In this document: piece after piece, positions 51,001 through 61,868 of the stretch
How the letters are laid out: each line of letters opens with the position of its first letter
Numbering within the stretch: position 1 is the first letter of the stretch
Assembly: GCF_002332255.1 (NCBI RefSeq)
Contig: NZ_NRGW01000001.1
Span: 2,728,001-2,792,000 of the forward strand
Reading direction: 5' to 3'
DNA length: 64,000 bases
DNA from: Halomonas sp. JB37
GTDB lineage: Bacteria; Pseudomonadota; Gammaproteobacteria; Pseudomonadales; Halomonadaceae
Notes under the pieces: generated by a model
Databases searched by the model: none
What the model was told of the DNA's origin: nothing
Seen by the model: the letters and a program-made list of their open reading frames with translations, nothing else
Program-made: the position numbers and the translations under genes

Positions 51001-51898
51001 CGTACTGAACGTCATGGCGCAGCGTCAGTTCAGGAACTTTGACAGAAACCCTCGCCTCTTCAAGACGCCCGGCGCTCCAACGTCCCCACAGCCGCGCACT
51101 GCCACCCGCCTGCTCTAAATAAGGCATATGATCGGGGCGAAACATAGCGGCTAGCACGACCAATTGATCTAACTGAATATCCAACTGCAAAGCAGCCGAA
51201 AAGTCGCTAAAGCCATGCTGGCCAGGCTGCATTTCGACCTTTATTTCAGCCGCAGGCAGAGCAATCTCGTGTGCCTGCTGCAGTGACTGTGCAATATTGA
51301 TAGCACCTTCAAGCCTCGTACGCCGCTCATCACCGGTCAGCAGCAGGGTCTGGGCATGCAGCAGCACGGTATCTTCCCGGCCATGCAACACGACACGCGT
51401 GTCATCGACCCACAGCCGTTGGCGCAAAATTAAGCCGGTCCAGTCGTCGACAGTGGCTAGATCCATATCGGGGTCAGGTGCCAATAGCGGGAGCTTAGCA
51501 GGCTCAGGCCACTGCCACGCTGCGCCGGCGCCCTGATAAAGATGAAACTGCGTGCCGGTAATGCGAGCGTCGCTAAAGATCGGCGCTAAATTGGCAAGTG
51601 ACGCCCATGTATCCAGCTGCAAGCCCGCATGGTCCAGCGAAAACAGCGCCTGACCATCCGGCGTCTCCGCATTAACGCCGTCAAGACTTAACAGCAGATC
51701 ATTACGAGAAAGAGATAGCGACATGCGCTCGATAGTGACAGGCACGCCGATACGCGCTTCAAGCAGCGCTTCAATACGCGGGGTTAAGGCATCGGACTGG
51801 CTCATCACCAGGCGGAGTAACAGCAGCAGCACGGCGATGCTGCCCAATACCCATGCCGTGGCCGCCAAGCTCCAACGCACCAGTAAACGAGTCTGCAT
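48047..51898 (-). CDS. yhdP: AsmA-like phospholipid transport protein YhdP
   Basis: YhdP is an inner-membrane-anchored, periplasm-spanning AsmA/VPS13-like protein that helps move phospholipid to the outer membrane, redundantly with TamB and YdbH. The 1283-residue product has an N-terminal membrane helix (about residues 9-32), a long beta-rich body with repeated hydrophobic strands, and the conserved C-terminal block with [20 protein letters not shown] and the [21 protein letters not shown] hydrophobic stretch. Length is close to the E. coli protein (1266). It lies 3 bases after rng and overlaps tldD. Confidence 0.93.
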   Translation of the reverse strand: MQTRLLVRWSLAATAWVLGSIAVLLLLLRLVMSQSDALTPRIEALLEARIGVPVTIERMSLSLSRNDLLLSLDGVNAETPDGQALFSLDHAGLQLDTWASLANLAPIFSDARITGTQFHLYQGAGAAWQWPEPAKLPLLAPDPDMDLATVDDWTGLILRQRLWVDDTRVVLHGREDTVLLHAQTLLLTGDERRTRLEGAINIAQSLQQAHEIALPAAEIKVEMQPGQHGFSDFSAALQLDIQLDQLVVLAAMFRPDHMPYLEQAGGSARLWGRWSAGRLEEARVSVKVPELTLRHDVQYAVLRDIKTSGLWQRDGDGGEAWLSGDADRVEWAQPPGASVGPALPRHWHATHQPGRWEVRTSAFELASLTAWRDYVLLPESLTRVLQTLSPRGQVQGLQVGQQDGRWGVDAALSDVEVSPWEQVPGGGPLDAWVQARDFRGRVQFSSDGDSTLYFPEFFAAPMQLQSAEGEVEWVYDGPNTMVSGKQLNVEWDGAQVSGGFGLVSGNQRGHFGLDLDFSDVDALERPLAQWLPLSVMDNELQDWLLDDIGGYVTEGSLQLSLPIGETVGADDFTATLALAVTQGHLPIAPGWPRLDDIEGRLKWQDKVLKAEIERAQSHGVAASKGELVMEDETLKLSGELQSEGSALMSFLQAMPDIDLSQLSDLRITGDVDGDIALSLPLKTPETLQLEINAQPRFSEIAYLPLGVRLRSAEGDLRWLQNGENGGLVGTASGQVLGGEINADIDTLGDGIQLQGSVATAALFGLAGLDDSQGRLPLEGQLQWQGHVGLLPTPTVRVESRLVGVTSHLPEPFAKTSQQPWPWVLTADIDSGRIESRLADIFSARGLFGHQALAGTMHLGSAAEQVPAWPAQPGINLVANVPRIDPLAWQQAIKPMMALSASQPSGADSQMPLNVSLTTSCVVYQAECLGNVNASGSVSGGQVDLDVGGNLVTGHLLYNGDSPQPLDIAIDGIALDRLLKLANVEHDSETPAPDSWWQAVETQRKPPTVIPEWLADVPNGRLRLAEIAMGTRRFGPLTAYWQTDGQRFSLTPVGLTMGQLSARGELHWEGDSTTSHTWADISIQGGDIGTALERLDQPVVMRSRSTDVKASLNWPGAPWQLDLRNADGSLSTDMRDGRFATLESAPARLIGLLNFDNILRRIRLDFSDVTGQGTAFDSVSGTADVTGGLLTLRGPLEIDAPATTLTLTGNVDLVTRELDQRLGVTLPVTQSLPIAAIAVGAPIVGGALFIADKLFGDALDRVTTLHYRVRGPWTSPQVTLEGPL

Positions 51899-51901
51899 GA
51901 T

Positions 51902-53365
51902 TTACATCAGCACGATATCGTACTGCTCTTGGGAATAGTGCTGTTCAACCTGAAAGCGAATCGTTTTGTTGATAAAGGTTTCCAGGTCTGCCACCGCCGC
52001 TGACTCCTCATCCAGTAACCGGTCAACGACTGACTGCGAGGCAAGCACCATGTAGGTTTCAGCACTGTAGGCGCGCTCTTCGCGCAGAATCTCCCGAAAG
52101 ATTTCGTAGCAAACGGTTTCTGGCGTTCTCAGCGTTCCCCTGCCACTGCAGGTGGTGCAAGCTTCACAGAGCGTTTGCTCCAAGCTTTCGCGGGTACGCT
52201 TGCGGGTAAGCTGAACAAGCCCAAGCTCTGTGACGCCCGTGCACTTGGTTTTAGCATGATCGCGCTCTAAAGCTTTTTCTAAAACGCGCAAGACCTGGCG
52301 CTGGTGTTCAACGTCAATCATATCGATAAAGTCGATAATGATGATGCCACCTAAATTGCGTAGCCGAAGCTGGCGAGCAATCGCTGTTGCCGCCTCCAGG
52401 TTGGTTTTAAAGATAGTCTCTTCAAGATTGCGGTGGCCGACATAGCCACCGGTATTAACATCGATGGTGGTCATTGCCTCGGTCGGGTCAATCACGAGAT
52501 AACCACCAGACTTCAGCTGCACCCTACGACCCAATGCCTTTTGGATCTCATCTTCGACGCTATAGAGATCGAAAATGGGCCGCTCGCCAGGATAATATTC
52601 AATGCGATCAACGGCATTGGGCATGAACTCTTCAGCAAACTCAACTAGCTTGACAAAATTTTCACGCGAATCGATACGCACTTTTTCGATGTCATCACGC
52701 ATCACATCACGCAGCGTGCGCATGAATAGCGGCAGGTCATCATAAATAACGGTTTGTGGGGCCGCACTGACTTTCCGCTCGCTGACGTTACGCCATAGTC
52801 GCAGCAGAAAATTCATATCGCCTTTAAGTTCTTCGTCGCCCACACCTTCGGCCGCCGTACGAACAATAAATCCACCCGTCACTTCTAGCGTTTGCTCGCT
52901 AATACTGGCATCCAATAGCGCCTTTAAGCGCTCACGCTCATGCTCATCTTCAATGCGCTGAGAAACACCGTGGTGTGGCGAATCAGGCATATAAACCAAG
53001 TAGCGCGAAGGGATCGAAAGATGTGTAGTTAAGCGCGCACCTTTACTGCCAATAGGATCTTTGGTCGCCTGCACGACGAGCGCCTGACCTTCATGTAGCA
53101 GTTGAGCGATCGTTTGCTGCTCATCCTGAGGCGTGCCGGGCGGCATCACTTCATGCACATGAATGAAGGCTGCGCGCTCAAGGCCAATATCGACAAAAGC
53201 AGCCTGCATACCAGGCAGCACGCGTACCACTTTGCCTTTGTAGATATTGCCCACGATGCCACGCCGTCGGGAGCGCTCGATCAGTGCCTCTTGCAAAACG
53301 CCATTTTCCACCAGCGCAACGCGGGTTTCCATTGGCGTTAAATTGATGAGAACTTCACCGCTCAT
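51902..53365 (-). CDS. rng: Ribonuclease G
   Basis: RNase G is an RNase E homologue that matures the 5' end of 16S rRNA and degrades some mRNAs. From the ATG at 53365 (AAGGA 8 bases upstream) it has 487 residues, near the E. coli 489. It shows the S1 RNA-binding domain (GNIYKGKVVRVLPGMQAAFVD), the Mg-binding catalytic region LVIDPTEAMTTIDVNTGGYVG and DFIDM, and a CEACTTCSGRG zinc-link-type Cys motif. The mre-maf-rng-yhdP order is conserved in gammaproteobacteria. Confidence 0.96.
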   Translation of the reverse strand: MSGEVLINLTPMETRVALVENGVLQEALIERSRRRGIVGNIYKGKVVRVLPGMQAAFVDIGLERAAFIHVHEVMPPGTPQDEQQTIAQLLHEGQALVVQATKDPIGSKGARLTTHLSIPSRYLVYMPDSPHHGVSQRIEDEHERERLKALLDASISEQTLEVTGGFIVRTAAEGVGDEELKGDMNFLLRLWRNVSERKVSAAPQTVIYDDLPLFMRTLRDVMRDDIEKVRIDSRENFVKLVEFAEEFMPNAVDRIEYYPGERPIFDLYSVEDEIQKALGRRVQLKSGGYLVIDPTEAMTTIDVNTGGYVGHRNLEETIFKTNLEAATAIARQLRLRNLGGIIIIDFIDMIDVEHQRQVLRVLEKALERDHAKTKCTGVTELGLVQLTRKRTRESLEQTLCEACTTCSGRGTLRTPETVCYEIFREILREERAYSAETYMVLASQSVVDRLLDEESAAVADLETFINKTIRFQVEQHYSQEQYDIVLM

Positions 53366-53435
53366 GCACAAATCCTTATAGGTTGACGTATTCCTTGCTA
53401 GCGTTACATGCGCCGATCTACCCATGCTTAGCGCG

Positions 53436-54023
53436 TTAAATGCACTGCCAAATAGGAACTCCCTGTCGGCGTAGCAAGCTCGTCGTCTCAAATAGCGGCA
53501 GCCCCACTACTGCAGAATGGCTGCCTTGAATCTCTTTTACAAATATCGATGCTAAACCTTGGATGGCATAGCCTCCCGCTTTATCAGCCGGCTCACCGGT
53601 CTGCCAATAGGCAGAGATTTCCTGCTCGTTAATTACGCGCATCGTTACTTGAGTGGTGACGCAGCAAGAGAGCATACCCTCCGGCCCGGTCACGGCTACT
53701 GCCGTGAGCACTTGATGCGATCGCCCTGACAATAGGCGCAGCATCGAGGCTCCATCTTGAGCATCCGCCGGCTTACCTAGAATACGCCCATCAACAGCAA
53801 TAGCGGTATCGGAACCTAAGGTTGGCAAGTCAGTAAGCGACATAGCCGCCTCTACTTTGGCAATCGCTAAGCGACTCACATAGGTCGTCGCCGACTCCCC
53901 AGTTAGCGGCGTTTCATCAATATCACAGGGATGAACCGTTACCGGCACCCCGATGGAGGCCAGCAAAGCACGCCGACGCGGCGAAGCGGAGGCCAGGCAC
54001 AAGACCGGCACTGAAGCGCTCAT
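53436..54023 (-). CDS. Maf-family nucleotide pyrophosphatase (YhdE type)
   Basis: Maf proteins hydrolyse nucleoside triphosphates such as dTTP and UTP to monophosphates, acting as house-cleaning enzymes. The 195-residue product has the N-terminal LASASPRRRALLASIGV loop, GKPADAQDGASMLRLLSG, and the YAIQGLASIFVKEIQGSHSAVVGLPL C-terminal core. Its place between mreD and rng is that of E. coli yhdE. It starts 7 bases after mreD within an 11-bp direct repeat. Confidence 0.94.
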   Translation of the reverse strand: MSASVPVLCLASASPRRRALLASIGVPVTVHPCDIDETPLTGESATTYVSRLAIAKVEAAMSLTDLPTLGSDTAIAVDGRILGKPADAQDGASMLRLLSGRSHQVLTAVAVTGPEGMLSCCVTTQVTMRVINEQEISAYWQTGEPADKAGGYAIQGLASIFVKEIQGSHSAVVGLPLFETTSLLRRQGVPIWQCI

Positions 54024-54040
54024 GAAGCGCTCATGAAGCG
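54012..54040 (-). repeat. 11-bp direct repeat at the mreD-maf junction
   Basis: The unit TGAAGCGCTCA (plus strand) occurs at 54012-54022 and 54023-54033, with TGAAGCG again at 54034-54040. The maf ATG falls in one copy and the mreD stop in the next, suggesting a short local duplication that set the present spacing. Confidence 0.7.
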
Positions 54041-54519
54041 GCTAACCGGCGTTCCAATGCCTGAAACATCGTGGATAGCCAAGGCCACAGCAGAGCGCTA
54101 ATCAAGGAAGGAATCAAAAAGGCCAAATGGATCGAAAAATCGCCCACGATAGTACGCAACCATTGCGCAACAAGCTGCACTAAACCAATGAGCACCAGCA
54201 CGAGCGCCGACTGCTGCACCAGCGAATAGGCGCGGAATCGGGGGTATACCAAGGCACATAAAAAAGCCAGCAGTGCATAAACCATCGCATGCTGGCCTAG
54301 CGCAGTGCCTTCTATTAAATCCATCAAGATACCCAGCACAAAGCCGTGAAAAACGCCGACTCTATCGGGCGTGCGCATACACCAGTAGACCAGCATCAGG
54401 CCCAGCCATTCAGGGCGATATACCTGCCAGCCATCGGCCAGCGGCATTACTTGAAGGCACAATGCTAATAACAGGCTTAGCCAAACAAACAACAGCGGAA
54501 CAATCGGTGCGCGGGCCAT
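54031..54519 (-). CDS. mreD: Rod shape-determining protein MreD
   Basis: MreD is a polytopic inner-membrane partner of MreC in the elongasome. The 162-residue product is very hydrophobic, with about five predicted membrane helices (starting PLLFVWLSLLLALCLQVMPL in part) and the family stretch YRPEWLGLMLVYWCMRTPDRVGV with GFVLGILMDLIEGTALGQHA. Length matches E. coli MreD (162). Its ATG shares one base with the mreC stop (TGATG). Confidence 0.94.
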   Translation of the reverse strand: MARAPIVPLLFVWLSLLLALCLQVMPLADGWQVYRPEWLGLMLVYWCMRTPDRVGVFHGFVLGILMDLIEGTALGQHAMVYALLAFLCALVYPRFRAYSLVQQSALVLVLIGLVQLVAQWLRTIVGDFSIHLAFLIPSLISALLWPWLSTMFQALERRLAAS

Positions 54520-55463
54520 CAGGGCACCTCTTGGGATGATACATTTTGATCGGGATTGGATAGTTGAAGCGAAGAGCGCAGCGCTGCTGCGGAAATATCC
54601 AACGTCTCATCCCATGCATGTTCGTCAATCTCTTGCTGGGGAGGTGGAAAAAGTAGCAAGAAGTGGCGCGAGCGCTGCAACTGCGCCATTGGCTCAGCCG
54701 TTACGCGTGCAAAAGGTTGACCCGGATCATGATAGACCTCGGTCACTCGGGCTACGGGATACCCGGGAGGAAAGCGCCCGGCCAGGCCTGACGTGGTTAG
54801 CAGATCACCCTCACGAATGTCTGCCGTATCCGGCACGTGCATTACATTGACGCTGCTGTAGCGCCCGGCACCCTGCACAATAAAGCGCAGACCGTTGCGA
54901 TTTAGCTGCACAGGCAAAGCATGGCTGGCATCGGCCAATAGCAGTACGCGGCTAGAGTAAGCCGAAACCGCCGTAATTTGGCCGACTAAACCCGATGCAT
55001 CGATGACAGGCTGTCCCACGTAGGCACCGTTGCGGTGCCCGCGATTAACCACCATTTGATGGCTGAAGGGATCGTTATCCAACGACAACAACTCGGCGGT
55101 GATATAGGGAATGTCACGTCGCTCGGCGGCATTGAGCAAATCACGTAATTCGCTATTTTCTGCCGTCAGGTTAGCCATACGCTGACCGCGATGGGAAAGC
55201 GTTAGGATTTGCTCGCGCAGACGACGGTTTTCGTCCACCAGCGCCTGCTGATCGGAGAGCGCAAGCGAGCCCCAGTTCAATAGATCGCTAGGCACACTAA
55301 CGATCCATTGAACAGGCGCCACAACCATCGACATTTGCGCGCGCACCTGCTCCATACGCGTGAAATGATGGTCGACAAACATCAAAGCACTGGCGGCCAA
55401 CGCGCAAAAAAACAGCCGGTAGCCCGGCAATGGCCCGTGCGAAAACAGCGGTTTAATAGGCAA
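54519..55463 (-). CDS. mreC: Rod shape-determining protein MreC
   Basis: MreC is a bitopic periplasmic scaffold linking cytoplasmic MreB to the PBP2-RodA synthase. The 314-residue product has an N-terminal membrane helix (about residues 13-29), a coiled coil (about residues 75-112, LVDENRRLREQILTLSHRG), and the paired beta-barrel domain with HRNGAYVGQPVIDASGLVGQI and GDLLTTSGLAGRFPPGYPVARV. A Gln/Ser-rich tail follows. It lies 23 bases after mreB. Confidence 0.95.
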   Translation of the reverse strand: MPIKPLFSHGPLPGYRLFFCALAASALMFVDHHFTRMEQVRAQMSMVVAPVQWIVSVPSDLLNWGSLALSDQQALVDENRRLREQILTLSHRGQRMANLTAENSELRDLLNAAERRDIPYITAELLSLDNDPFSHQMVVNRGHRNGAYVGQPVIDASGLVGQITAVSAYSSRVLLLADASHALPVQLNRNGLRFIVQGAGRYSSVNVMHVPDTADIREGDLLTTSGLAGRFPPGYPVARVTEVYHDPGQPFARVTAEPMAQLQRSRHFLLLFPPPQQEIDEHAWDETLDISAAALRSSLQLSNPDQNVSSQEVP

Positions 55464-55486
55464 TCCCCCCGCATTAACCGCTGAGA

Positions 55487-56536
<1,050 letters not shown>

Positions 56537-56662
56537 CTAGTGCAGACCGGGAACCCTGTGCGGATGCAAACGGTATCACCGCAACCCCCTGGCAGCAAGC
56601 ACGAGTCGTGCCTAATACTGCCCGTTAAGGCCAAGATGTGGTACCTTTAGCGGCTATTTTCC

Positions 56663-56688
56663 ACGTCTGCGACACAAGACGTTTTTTT
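56663..56688 (+). terminator. Terminator-like hairpin upstream of gatC
   Basis: On the plus strand ACGTCT and AGACGT pair around an 8-base loop, followed directly by seven Ts. It lies 66 bases before the gatC start, with mreB divergent, so it cannot end any known upstream gene. It may be an attenuator in a gatCAB leader or the end of a small transcript. The opposite strand has no matching T-run. Confidence 0.5.
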
Positions 56689-56753
56689 GATATCGGTATG
56701 TATACCGCTTAAAGCGGATTATGTTCCCTTACGTTTATGAGGAAATTCCGATC

Positions 56754-57041
56754 ATGGCGCTTGAAGAATCTCATGTGCGCCGGGCTGCCCACCTAGCCCG
56801 ACTCGCCGTCAGCGATGACCAAGCCAGCGGCTTTGTAGATGATCTAAGCCGGATTCTGGACATGGTCGACCAACTACAAGGCGTTGATACCGAAGGTGTT
56901 TTACCGCTATCTCATCCGCTAGATGCGACCCAGCGGCTGCGCGCCGACGAAGTCACTGAAACCAACCAGCGCGATACTTTTCAGCGCTGTGCTCCGGCAG
57001 TGGAAAACGGCCTGTATCTCGTCCCCCGCGTTGTTGAATAA
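56754..57041 (+). CDS. gatC: Asp-tRNA(Asn)/Glu-tRNA(Gln) amidotransferase subunit C
   Basis: GatC is the small helper subunit wrapping around GatA and GatB in the transamidase that makes Asn-tRNA and/or Gln-tRNA from misacylated precursors. The 95-residue product begins MALEESHVRRAAHLARLAVS and has DLSRILDMVDQLQGVDTEGV and PLSHPLDATQRLRADEV, the family core. The ATG at 56754 is chosen, with GAGGAA upstream, over an in-frame start at 56721. It heads gatCAB. Enteric bacteria such as E. coli lack this operon. Confidence 0.94.
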   Translation: MALEESHVRRAAHLARLAVSDDQASGFVDDLSRILDMVDQLQGVDTEGVLPLSHPLDATQRLRADEVTETNQRDTFQRCAPAVENGLYLVPRVVE

Positions 57042-57126
57042 ATTTGTTGAACAGAAACGCGTTCGAGATTACTGAGCCGCCACTTTCGCCGCTATTTTTT
57101 TCGCCCCTGAACGGAGCTTCTGGGTC

Positions 57127-58587
57127 ATGTATGAGAAAACATTAACGCAACTCGCTGTCGCCTTAAAAAAAGGCGAGTTTTCGAGCCGCGAACTGACCAC
57201 ACATTATTTACAGCGTATCGAAAAGGCTGATAGCAAGCTCAACAGCTTCATCAGCGTAACCGCAGAGCAAGCGTTGGCGCAGGCTGACGCAGCCGACAGC
57301 ACGCGCGCCGCTGGCAAAGCAGGAGCGCTCACGGGCATTCCTCTAGCGCTCAAAGATATTTTTTGTACTCGCGATGTAAAAACCAGCTGTGGCTCCAAAA
57401 TGCTGGATAATTTTATTGCGCCCTACAATGCCACCGTGGTTGAAAAGCTCAACGCTGCGGGCACGGTCAGCGTGGGTAAAACTAATATGGATGAGTTCGC
57501 TATGGGCTCTTCCAATGAAAATAGCTTTTACGGCCCGGTAAAAAACCCCTGGGATCTGAGTGCAGTACCCGGCGGCAGCTCCGGCGGCAGCGCGGCAGCA
57601 GTGGCAGCAGGCTTAGTACCCGCGGCGATGGGCACCGATACTGGCGGCTCCATTCGCCAACCGGCGGCGTTTTGTGGGATTACCGGTTTAAAGCCTACTT
57701 ACGGCCGAGTGTCGCGTTACGGCATCATCGCCTACGCTTCAAGCCTTGATCAGGCAGGCCCCATGGCACGCAGCGCTGAAGACTGCGCGCACCTGCTAGG
57801 GGTAATTGCAGGCCACGATGGCCGCGACTCCACCAGCGTTGCGCGTGGCGTACCGGACTATGTAGAAGGGCTTAACGCCCCGCTTTCAGGGCTCAAAATC
57901 GGGTTACCTAAAGAATATTTTGGCGACGGATTAGACCCCGCGGTTGAAAAAGCCGTGCGTGAAGCGGTCAGCGTTTACGAGTCGCTGGGTGCCACGGTGC
58001 GTGAAGTCAGCTTGCCGCATACGCACTACGCCATTCCGGCTTACTACGTTATCGCTCCCGCCGAAGCATCTTCAAACCTGTCACGCTACGACGGCGTGCG
58101 CTTTGGTCACCGCTGCGAAAACCCCAGCGACTTAATTGATTTATATACCCGCTCACGCGCAGAGGGTTTCGGTGAAGAGGTCAAGCGGCGCATTCTGATC
58201 GGCACTCATACGCTCTCAGAAGGCTTCTTTGACGCCTACTACACCAAGGCACAAAAAGTGCGCCGCCTGATCCGTCAGGACTTCTTAGACGCTTTTCAAG
58301 ACGTGGATGTACTGATGGGGCCAGCCTCGCCTACGCCAGCTTTCGACCTGGGTGCTAAAAAAGACCCGGTGTCGATGTACCTGCAGGATATTTACACCAT
58401 CGCCGTTAACCTAGCGGGCATTCCCGGCATCAGCGTACCCGCCGGTTTTGTCGGCAAGCGTCCCGTTGGCCTGCAGATTCTAGGCACCCACTTTGCTGAG
58501 GCGCAGCTGCTTAACGTCGCCCACCAATTTCAGCAAGCGACCGACTGGCACCTACAACGTCCTGCCTTTGCCGAGGAGAACGCCTAA
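57127..58587 (+). CDS. gatA: Asp-tRNA(Asn)/Glu-tRNA(Gln) amidotransferase subunit A
   Basis: GatA is the amidase subunit releasing ammonia from glutamine. The 486-residue product has the amidase-signature triad Lys-Ser-Ser: the lysine in [10 protein letters not shown] (about residue 78) and the serines in [15 protein letters not shown] (about residues 150-158) with [16 protein letters not shown]. It ends in a helical segment typical of GatA. It lies 85 bases after gatC and overlaps gatB by one base. Confidence 0.97.
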   Translation: MYEKTLTQLAVALKKGEFSSRELTTHYLQRIEKADSKLNSFISVTAEQALAQADAADSTRAAGKAGALTGIPLALKDIFCTRDVKTSCGSKMLDNFIAPYNATVVEKLNAAGTVSVGKTNMDEFAMGSSNENSFYGPVKNPWDLSAVPGGSSGGSAAAVAAGLVPAAMGTDTGGSIRQPAAFCGITGLKPTYGRVSRYGIIAYASSLDQAGPMARSAEDCAHLLGVIAGHDGRDSTSVARGVPDYVEGLNAPLSGLKIGLPKEYFGDGLDPAVEKAVREAVSVYESLGATVREVSLPHTHYAIPAYYVIAPAEASSNLSRYDGVRFGHRCENPSDLIDLYTRSRAEGFGEEVKRRILIGTHTLSEGFFDAYYTKAQKVRRLIRQDFLDAFQDVDVLMGPASPTPAFDLGAKKDPVSMYLQDIYTIAVNLAGIPGISVPAGFVGKRPVGLQILGTHFAEAQLLNVAHQFQQATDWHLQRPAFAEENA

Positions 58588-60041
58588 TGCAATGGGAAAC
58601 CGTGATTGGGCTTGAAGTCCACGTTCAGCTCGCTACGCGTTCAAAAATCTTTTCCGGCGCCTCAACGGCGTTTGGCGCTGAGCCAAACACCCAGGCCTGC
58701 GCGGTTGACTTGGGTCTGCCGGGCGTGCTGCCAGTGCTCAACGAACAGGCCGTCGCCATGGCCGTTCAGTTTGGCCTGGCGGTGCATGCCGATATTGCTG
58801 AAGTATCAATATTTGACCGCAAGAACTACTTCTACCCTGACCTGCCTAAGGGCTATCAGACTAGCCAGATGTATCACCCGATTGTGGGCCCTGGTGATGT
58901 TGAGGTCACTTTGGAAGATGGCAGCACCAAACGCATTCGCATTCATCATGCGCATCTTGAAGAGGATGCAGGCAAGTCGCTGCATGAAGACTTCCAAGGC
59001 ATGACGGGCATTGATCTCAACCGCGCGGGAACACCGCTGTTAGAGATCGTGTCTGAGCCAGACATGAGCAATGCCAAAGAGGCCGCTGCGTATCTTAAGG
59101 CGATTCACTCAATCGTTACTTACCTGGGCATTTCCGATGGCAACATGGCGGAAGGCTCTATGCGTTGCGATGTGAATGTCTCGGTGCGTCCGAAAGGCCA
59201 AGCAACGTTAGGCACTCGGGCTGAAATCAAAAACGTTAACTCGTTCCGCTTTGTCGAGCGCGCGATTGCCTTTGAGGTTGAGCGCCAAATTGAGCTCATC
59301 GAAGACGGTGGCAAAGTCGTTCAAGAAACACGCCTGTTTGATCCAGACCGCGATGAAACGCGCAGCATGCGTACCAAGGAAGAAGCCAACGACTACCGCT
59401 ACTTCCCCTGCCCGGACCTACTGCCGATAGTGCTTGATCAGGCCTATCTGGACCACCTGCGCGGCCAGCTGCCCGAGCTGCCTGCCGATAAGCGCGAGCG
59501 CTTCCAAAGCGAGCTGGGCCTGTCGGCTTATGATGCCAATGTCATCTCTGCTAGCCGGGATATGGCCGAGTTCTTTGAAGCAGTGCATAACGTATGTGGC
59601 GATGCCAAGCAGTCGGCCAACTGGGTGCAGGGAGAGTTTTCCGGTGCGCTTAATCGTGAAAACCTGAGCATTGCCAATAGCCCCATTTCCGCACGCCAGT
59701 TAGGCGAGCTGATTAGCCGTGTACTCGACGATACGATTAGTGGCAAGGCGGCTAAAGATGTTTTCCAGGCGCTTTGGAACGGTCAGGGCGAAACAGCCGA
59801 TGAGATCATTGACGCTAAAGGCCTCAAGCAAGTCACTGATACCGTTGCTATTGAAGCCATGATTGATCAAGTGATCGCAGACAGCCCTGCTCAGGTGGCC
59901 CAGTATCGCGACTCAGAGCCCGACAAGCGCGGCAAAATGATTGGCTACTTTGTTGGCCAGGCGATGAAAGCGTCACGGGGCACCGCTAACCCACAGCAGG
60001 TAAACGGTATATTGAAGCAGAAATTGGATGCGCTGCTTTAA
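58587..60041 (+). CDS. gatB: Asp-tRNA(Asn)/Glu-tRNA(Gln) amidotransferase subunit B
   Basis: GatB binds the misacylated tRNA, activates the Asp/Glu carboxylate with ATP and receives ammonia from GatA. The 484-residue product begins [20 protein letters not shown] and has [30 protein letters not shown] and [13 protein letters not shown], the catalytic-cradle motifs, then a tail domain (YqeY-like) from about residue 400. The start overlaps the gatA stop (TAATG). A terminator follows. Confidence 0.97.
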   Translation: MQWETVIGLEVHVQLATRSKIFSGASTAFGAEPNTQACAVDLGLPGVLPVLNEQAVAMAVQFGLAVHADIAEVSIFDRKNYFYPDLPKGYQTSQMYHPIVGPGDVEVTLEDGSTKRIRIHHAHLEEDAGKSLHEDFQGMTGIDLNRAGTPLLEIVSEPDMSNAKEAAAYLKAIHSIVTYLGISDGNMAEGSMRCDVNVSVRPKGQATLGTRAEIKNVNSFRFVERAIAFEVERQIELIEDGGKVVQETRLFDPDRDETRSMRTKEEANDYRYFPCPDLLPIVLDQAYLDHLRGQLPELPADKRERFQSELGLSAYDANVISASRDMAEFFEAVHNVCGDAKQSANWVQGEFSGALNRENLSIANSPISARQLGELISRVLDDTISGKAAKDVFQALWNGQGETADEIIDAKGLKQVTDTVAIEAMIDQVIADSPAQVAQYRDSEPDKRGKMIGYFVGQAMKASRGTANPQQVNGILKQKLDALL

Positions 60042-60066
60042 TCTCGTTTGAACATTCTTAGACGTT

Positions 60067-60093
60067 AGTGGCTGCCTCGGCAGCCGCTTTTTT
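60067..60093 (+). terminator. Intrinsic terminator of gatCAB
   Basis: AGTGGCTG and CAGCCGCT pair (8 bp, one G-U) around a 6-base loop, followed by six Ts. It lies 25 bases beyond gatB and just before the convergent sixA stop. Confidence 0.88.
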
Positions 60094-60101
60094 ATGGCCT
60101 G

Positions 60102-60590
60102 TTAGCCACTCGCCAGTTGGCTAGGCTGGGTAAAACTCACTAATTGCGCGCAGCCTGCAGCCCATATCTCGCCTGTCAGCTCGGCAATAGCCGCCGTAGG
60201 AAAACCAACGCCCTGAGCGCGGCTACCCCCCACCAGCCAACCCGCCAGATCCCCCACCAAGGGCATATGGCTGACCAACATTATCGGCGCACCTTCTGCC
60301 TGCTCAAGCAGCCAGTCGCCAACGGCCGAGGGCGCGTCATCGGGAGTAATAAAATCCAGCGTTTCCAGCCCAATGCCCAGCGCATCACACAGCGCCTGTG
60401 CCGTCTGCTGCGCGCGCACATAGGGGCTAGCGTAAAGCCTTGGCATGGGCAGCTCGCCCTGGGCAACACGCTGCGCCAGCCAGCTCGCCATTGTTTCAGC
60501 TTCCTGCACGCCACGTGGAGTCAACTGGCGTGCATGATCGGGAGATCCCGGCGCGGCCTCACCATGACGCATAATCAGCATACGCTGCAT
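60102..60590 (-). CDS. sixA: Phosphohistidine phosphatase SixA
   Basis: SixA is a histidine-phosphatase-superfamily enzyme that in E. coli dephosphorylates phosphohistidine on the nitrogen PTS protein NPr. The 162-residue product begins MQRMLIMRHGEAAPGSPDHA with the catalytic RHG motif, then LYASPYVRAQQTAQAL and MLVSHMPLVGDLAGWL with the second catalytic His. The ATG at 60590 has an AGGGGA site upstream. The frame is open further upstream but that part lies inside gpsA. A functional link to ptsO/ptsN in this window is possible. Confidence 0.92.
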   Translation of the reverse strand: MQRMLIMRHGEAAPGSPDHARQLTPRGVQEAETMASWLAQRVAQGELPMPRLYASPYVRAQQTAQALCDALGIGLETLDFITPDDAPSAVGDWLLEQAEGAPIMLVSHMPLVGDLAGWLVGGSRAQGVGFPTAAIAELTGEIWAAGCAQLVSFTQPSQLASG

Positions 60591-60591
60591 G

Positions 60592-61713
60592 CTAATCCCC
60601 TTTCTTAAGCGGTGACGGGGTTTGAGAAGAAGCATGCTGATTAGGCTGATCACGATGGGCCTGCAGTACGGACTCACGAGGCAAGATAAACTCTACATCA
60701 CTGCTCTGCTCCCCCATCATTAATGTGCGCGCCATATCCTGTGCCGGCACGCCATCAAATAATACGCGAGAAAGTCCCTCAGCTAAGGGCATATAAACAC
60801 CCATTTCACGCGCTTTAGCACACACCAATTTGACGGTATTGACCCCTTCTGCGACCTGGCCAAGCGAACTGACGGCCTCTTCCAGCGTGCGCCCCTCACC
60901 CATGGCATGCCCGACTCGATAGTTGCGCGACAAGTTAGACGAACAGGTAACGATTAAATCTCCGACCCCCGCCAGCCCCAGAAACGTCATCGGATTAGCG
61001 CCTTCAGCGACGGCAAAGCGGCTCATCTCTGCCAAGGCACGCGTCATCAGCATACTGCGGGTGTTTTCACCCATGCCCAGCGCCGCTGCCATTCCTGCGG
61101 CTATCGCATAAATATTTTTCAACGCACCGCCCAGCTCGACGCCATGGCGGTCATCGCTGGCGTAAACTCGAAAGTAGCGACAGCCTAATGCTTGCTGAAC
61201 TCGAGTTCGCGTTAATGGATCGGCGCTTGCAATCACGGTAGCAGTGAGCTGCTTATCGGCAATTTCCGAGGCCAAATTGGGGCCTGCAATCACACCAATG
61301 TGCTCAAAGCCGGTTTCTTGCTCAAGCACTTGGCTCATTAATAAAAAGCTATCTGGCTCGATCCCTTTCGTAGTGCTAACCAAAATCTGCTCAGGCGTTA
61401 ACCATACTTTGGCCGCTTGCACTACGCTGCGAAAAGCCTTTGAGGGAATCGCGATCAGCACCAGCGAGGCATCGGCCAACACGGTTTTAAGATCGGTTGA
61501 GGCCTGCACGGCAGGATTGATAGCGTAATGGGGCAGATAACGCCCGTTACGATGTTCCTGGTTAATCTGCGCCACCAGCGCTTCGTCACGCATCCACTGG
61601 CGAACGCGGGCGTTATTATCCGCGGCAATGCTTGCCAGCGCCGTACCGAAACTACCGCCTCCAAGCACCGCAACATTGATGGGCACCGCGCCGTTGATTT
61701 GCTGCTCAGCCAT
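60592..61713 (-). CDS. gpsA: Glycerol-3-phosphate dehydrogenase [NAD(P)+]
   Basis: GpsA reduces dihydroxyacetone phosphate to sn-glycerol 3-phosphate for phospholipid synthesis. The 373-residue product has the Rossmann motif [36 protein letters not shown] and the [22 protein letters not shown] active-site region with its catalytic Lys. It is about 30 residues longer than E. coli GpsA because of a polar tail ([20 protein letters not shown]). It is followed immediately by sixA (1-base gap) and lies downstream of htpG behind a terminator-like hairpin. Confidence 0.96.
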   Translation of the reverse strand: MAEQQINGAVPINVAVLGGGSFGTALASIAADNNARVRQWMRDEALVAQINQEHRNGRYLPHYAINPAVQASTDLKTVLADASLVLIAIPSKAFRSVVQAAKVWLTPEQILVSTTKGIEPDSFLLMSQVLEQETGFEHIGVIAGPNLASEIADKQLTATVIASADPLTRTRVQQALGCRYFRVYASDDRHGVELGGALKNIYAIAAGMAAALGMGENTRSMLMTRALAEMSRFAVAEGANPMTFLGLAGVGDLIVTCSSNLSRNYRVGHAMGEGRTLEEAVSSLGQVAEGVNTVKLVCAKAREMGVYMPLAEGLSRVLFDGVPAQDMARTLMMGEQSSDVEFILPRESVLQAHRDQPNQHASSQTPSPLKKGD

Positions 61714-61780
61714 GATGATGTCCTAATAAGTCTCGCGGAACGTATAGCTACTGTATCAAAATCGATTTATTAAAGCAGAC

Positions 61781-61806
61781 GGCCCGCTTGGATAACCAAA
61801 CGGGCC
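61781..61806 (-). terminator. Terminator-like hairpin after htpG
   Basis: In minus-strand RNA GGCCCGUUUGG pairs with CCAAGCGGGCC around a 4-base loop, 11 pairs including one G-U. The same site on the plus strand would have a C-A mismatch, which indicates it works in the htpG transcript. The following tract is only CTTTAAT, so termination may be partial. Confidence 0.65.
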
Positions 61807-61868
61807 GACGGCATAGCAACGCTACATTACCGACATTGCCTAAGGGCGTGCGTAAAACAGCGCCTAAA

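Noticed and set aside
54012-54040. Insertion-sequence target duplication
   Set aside because: No element lies between the copies. They are directly adjacent, so simple tandem duplication is enough.
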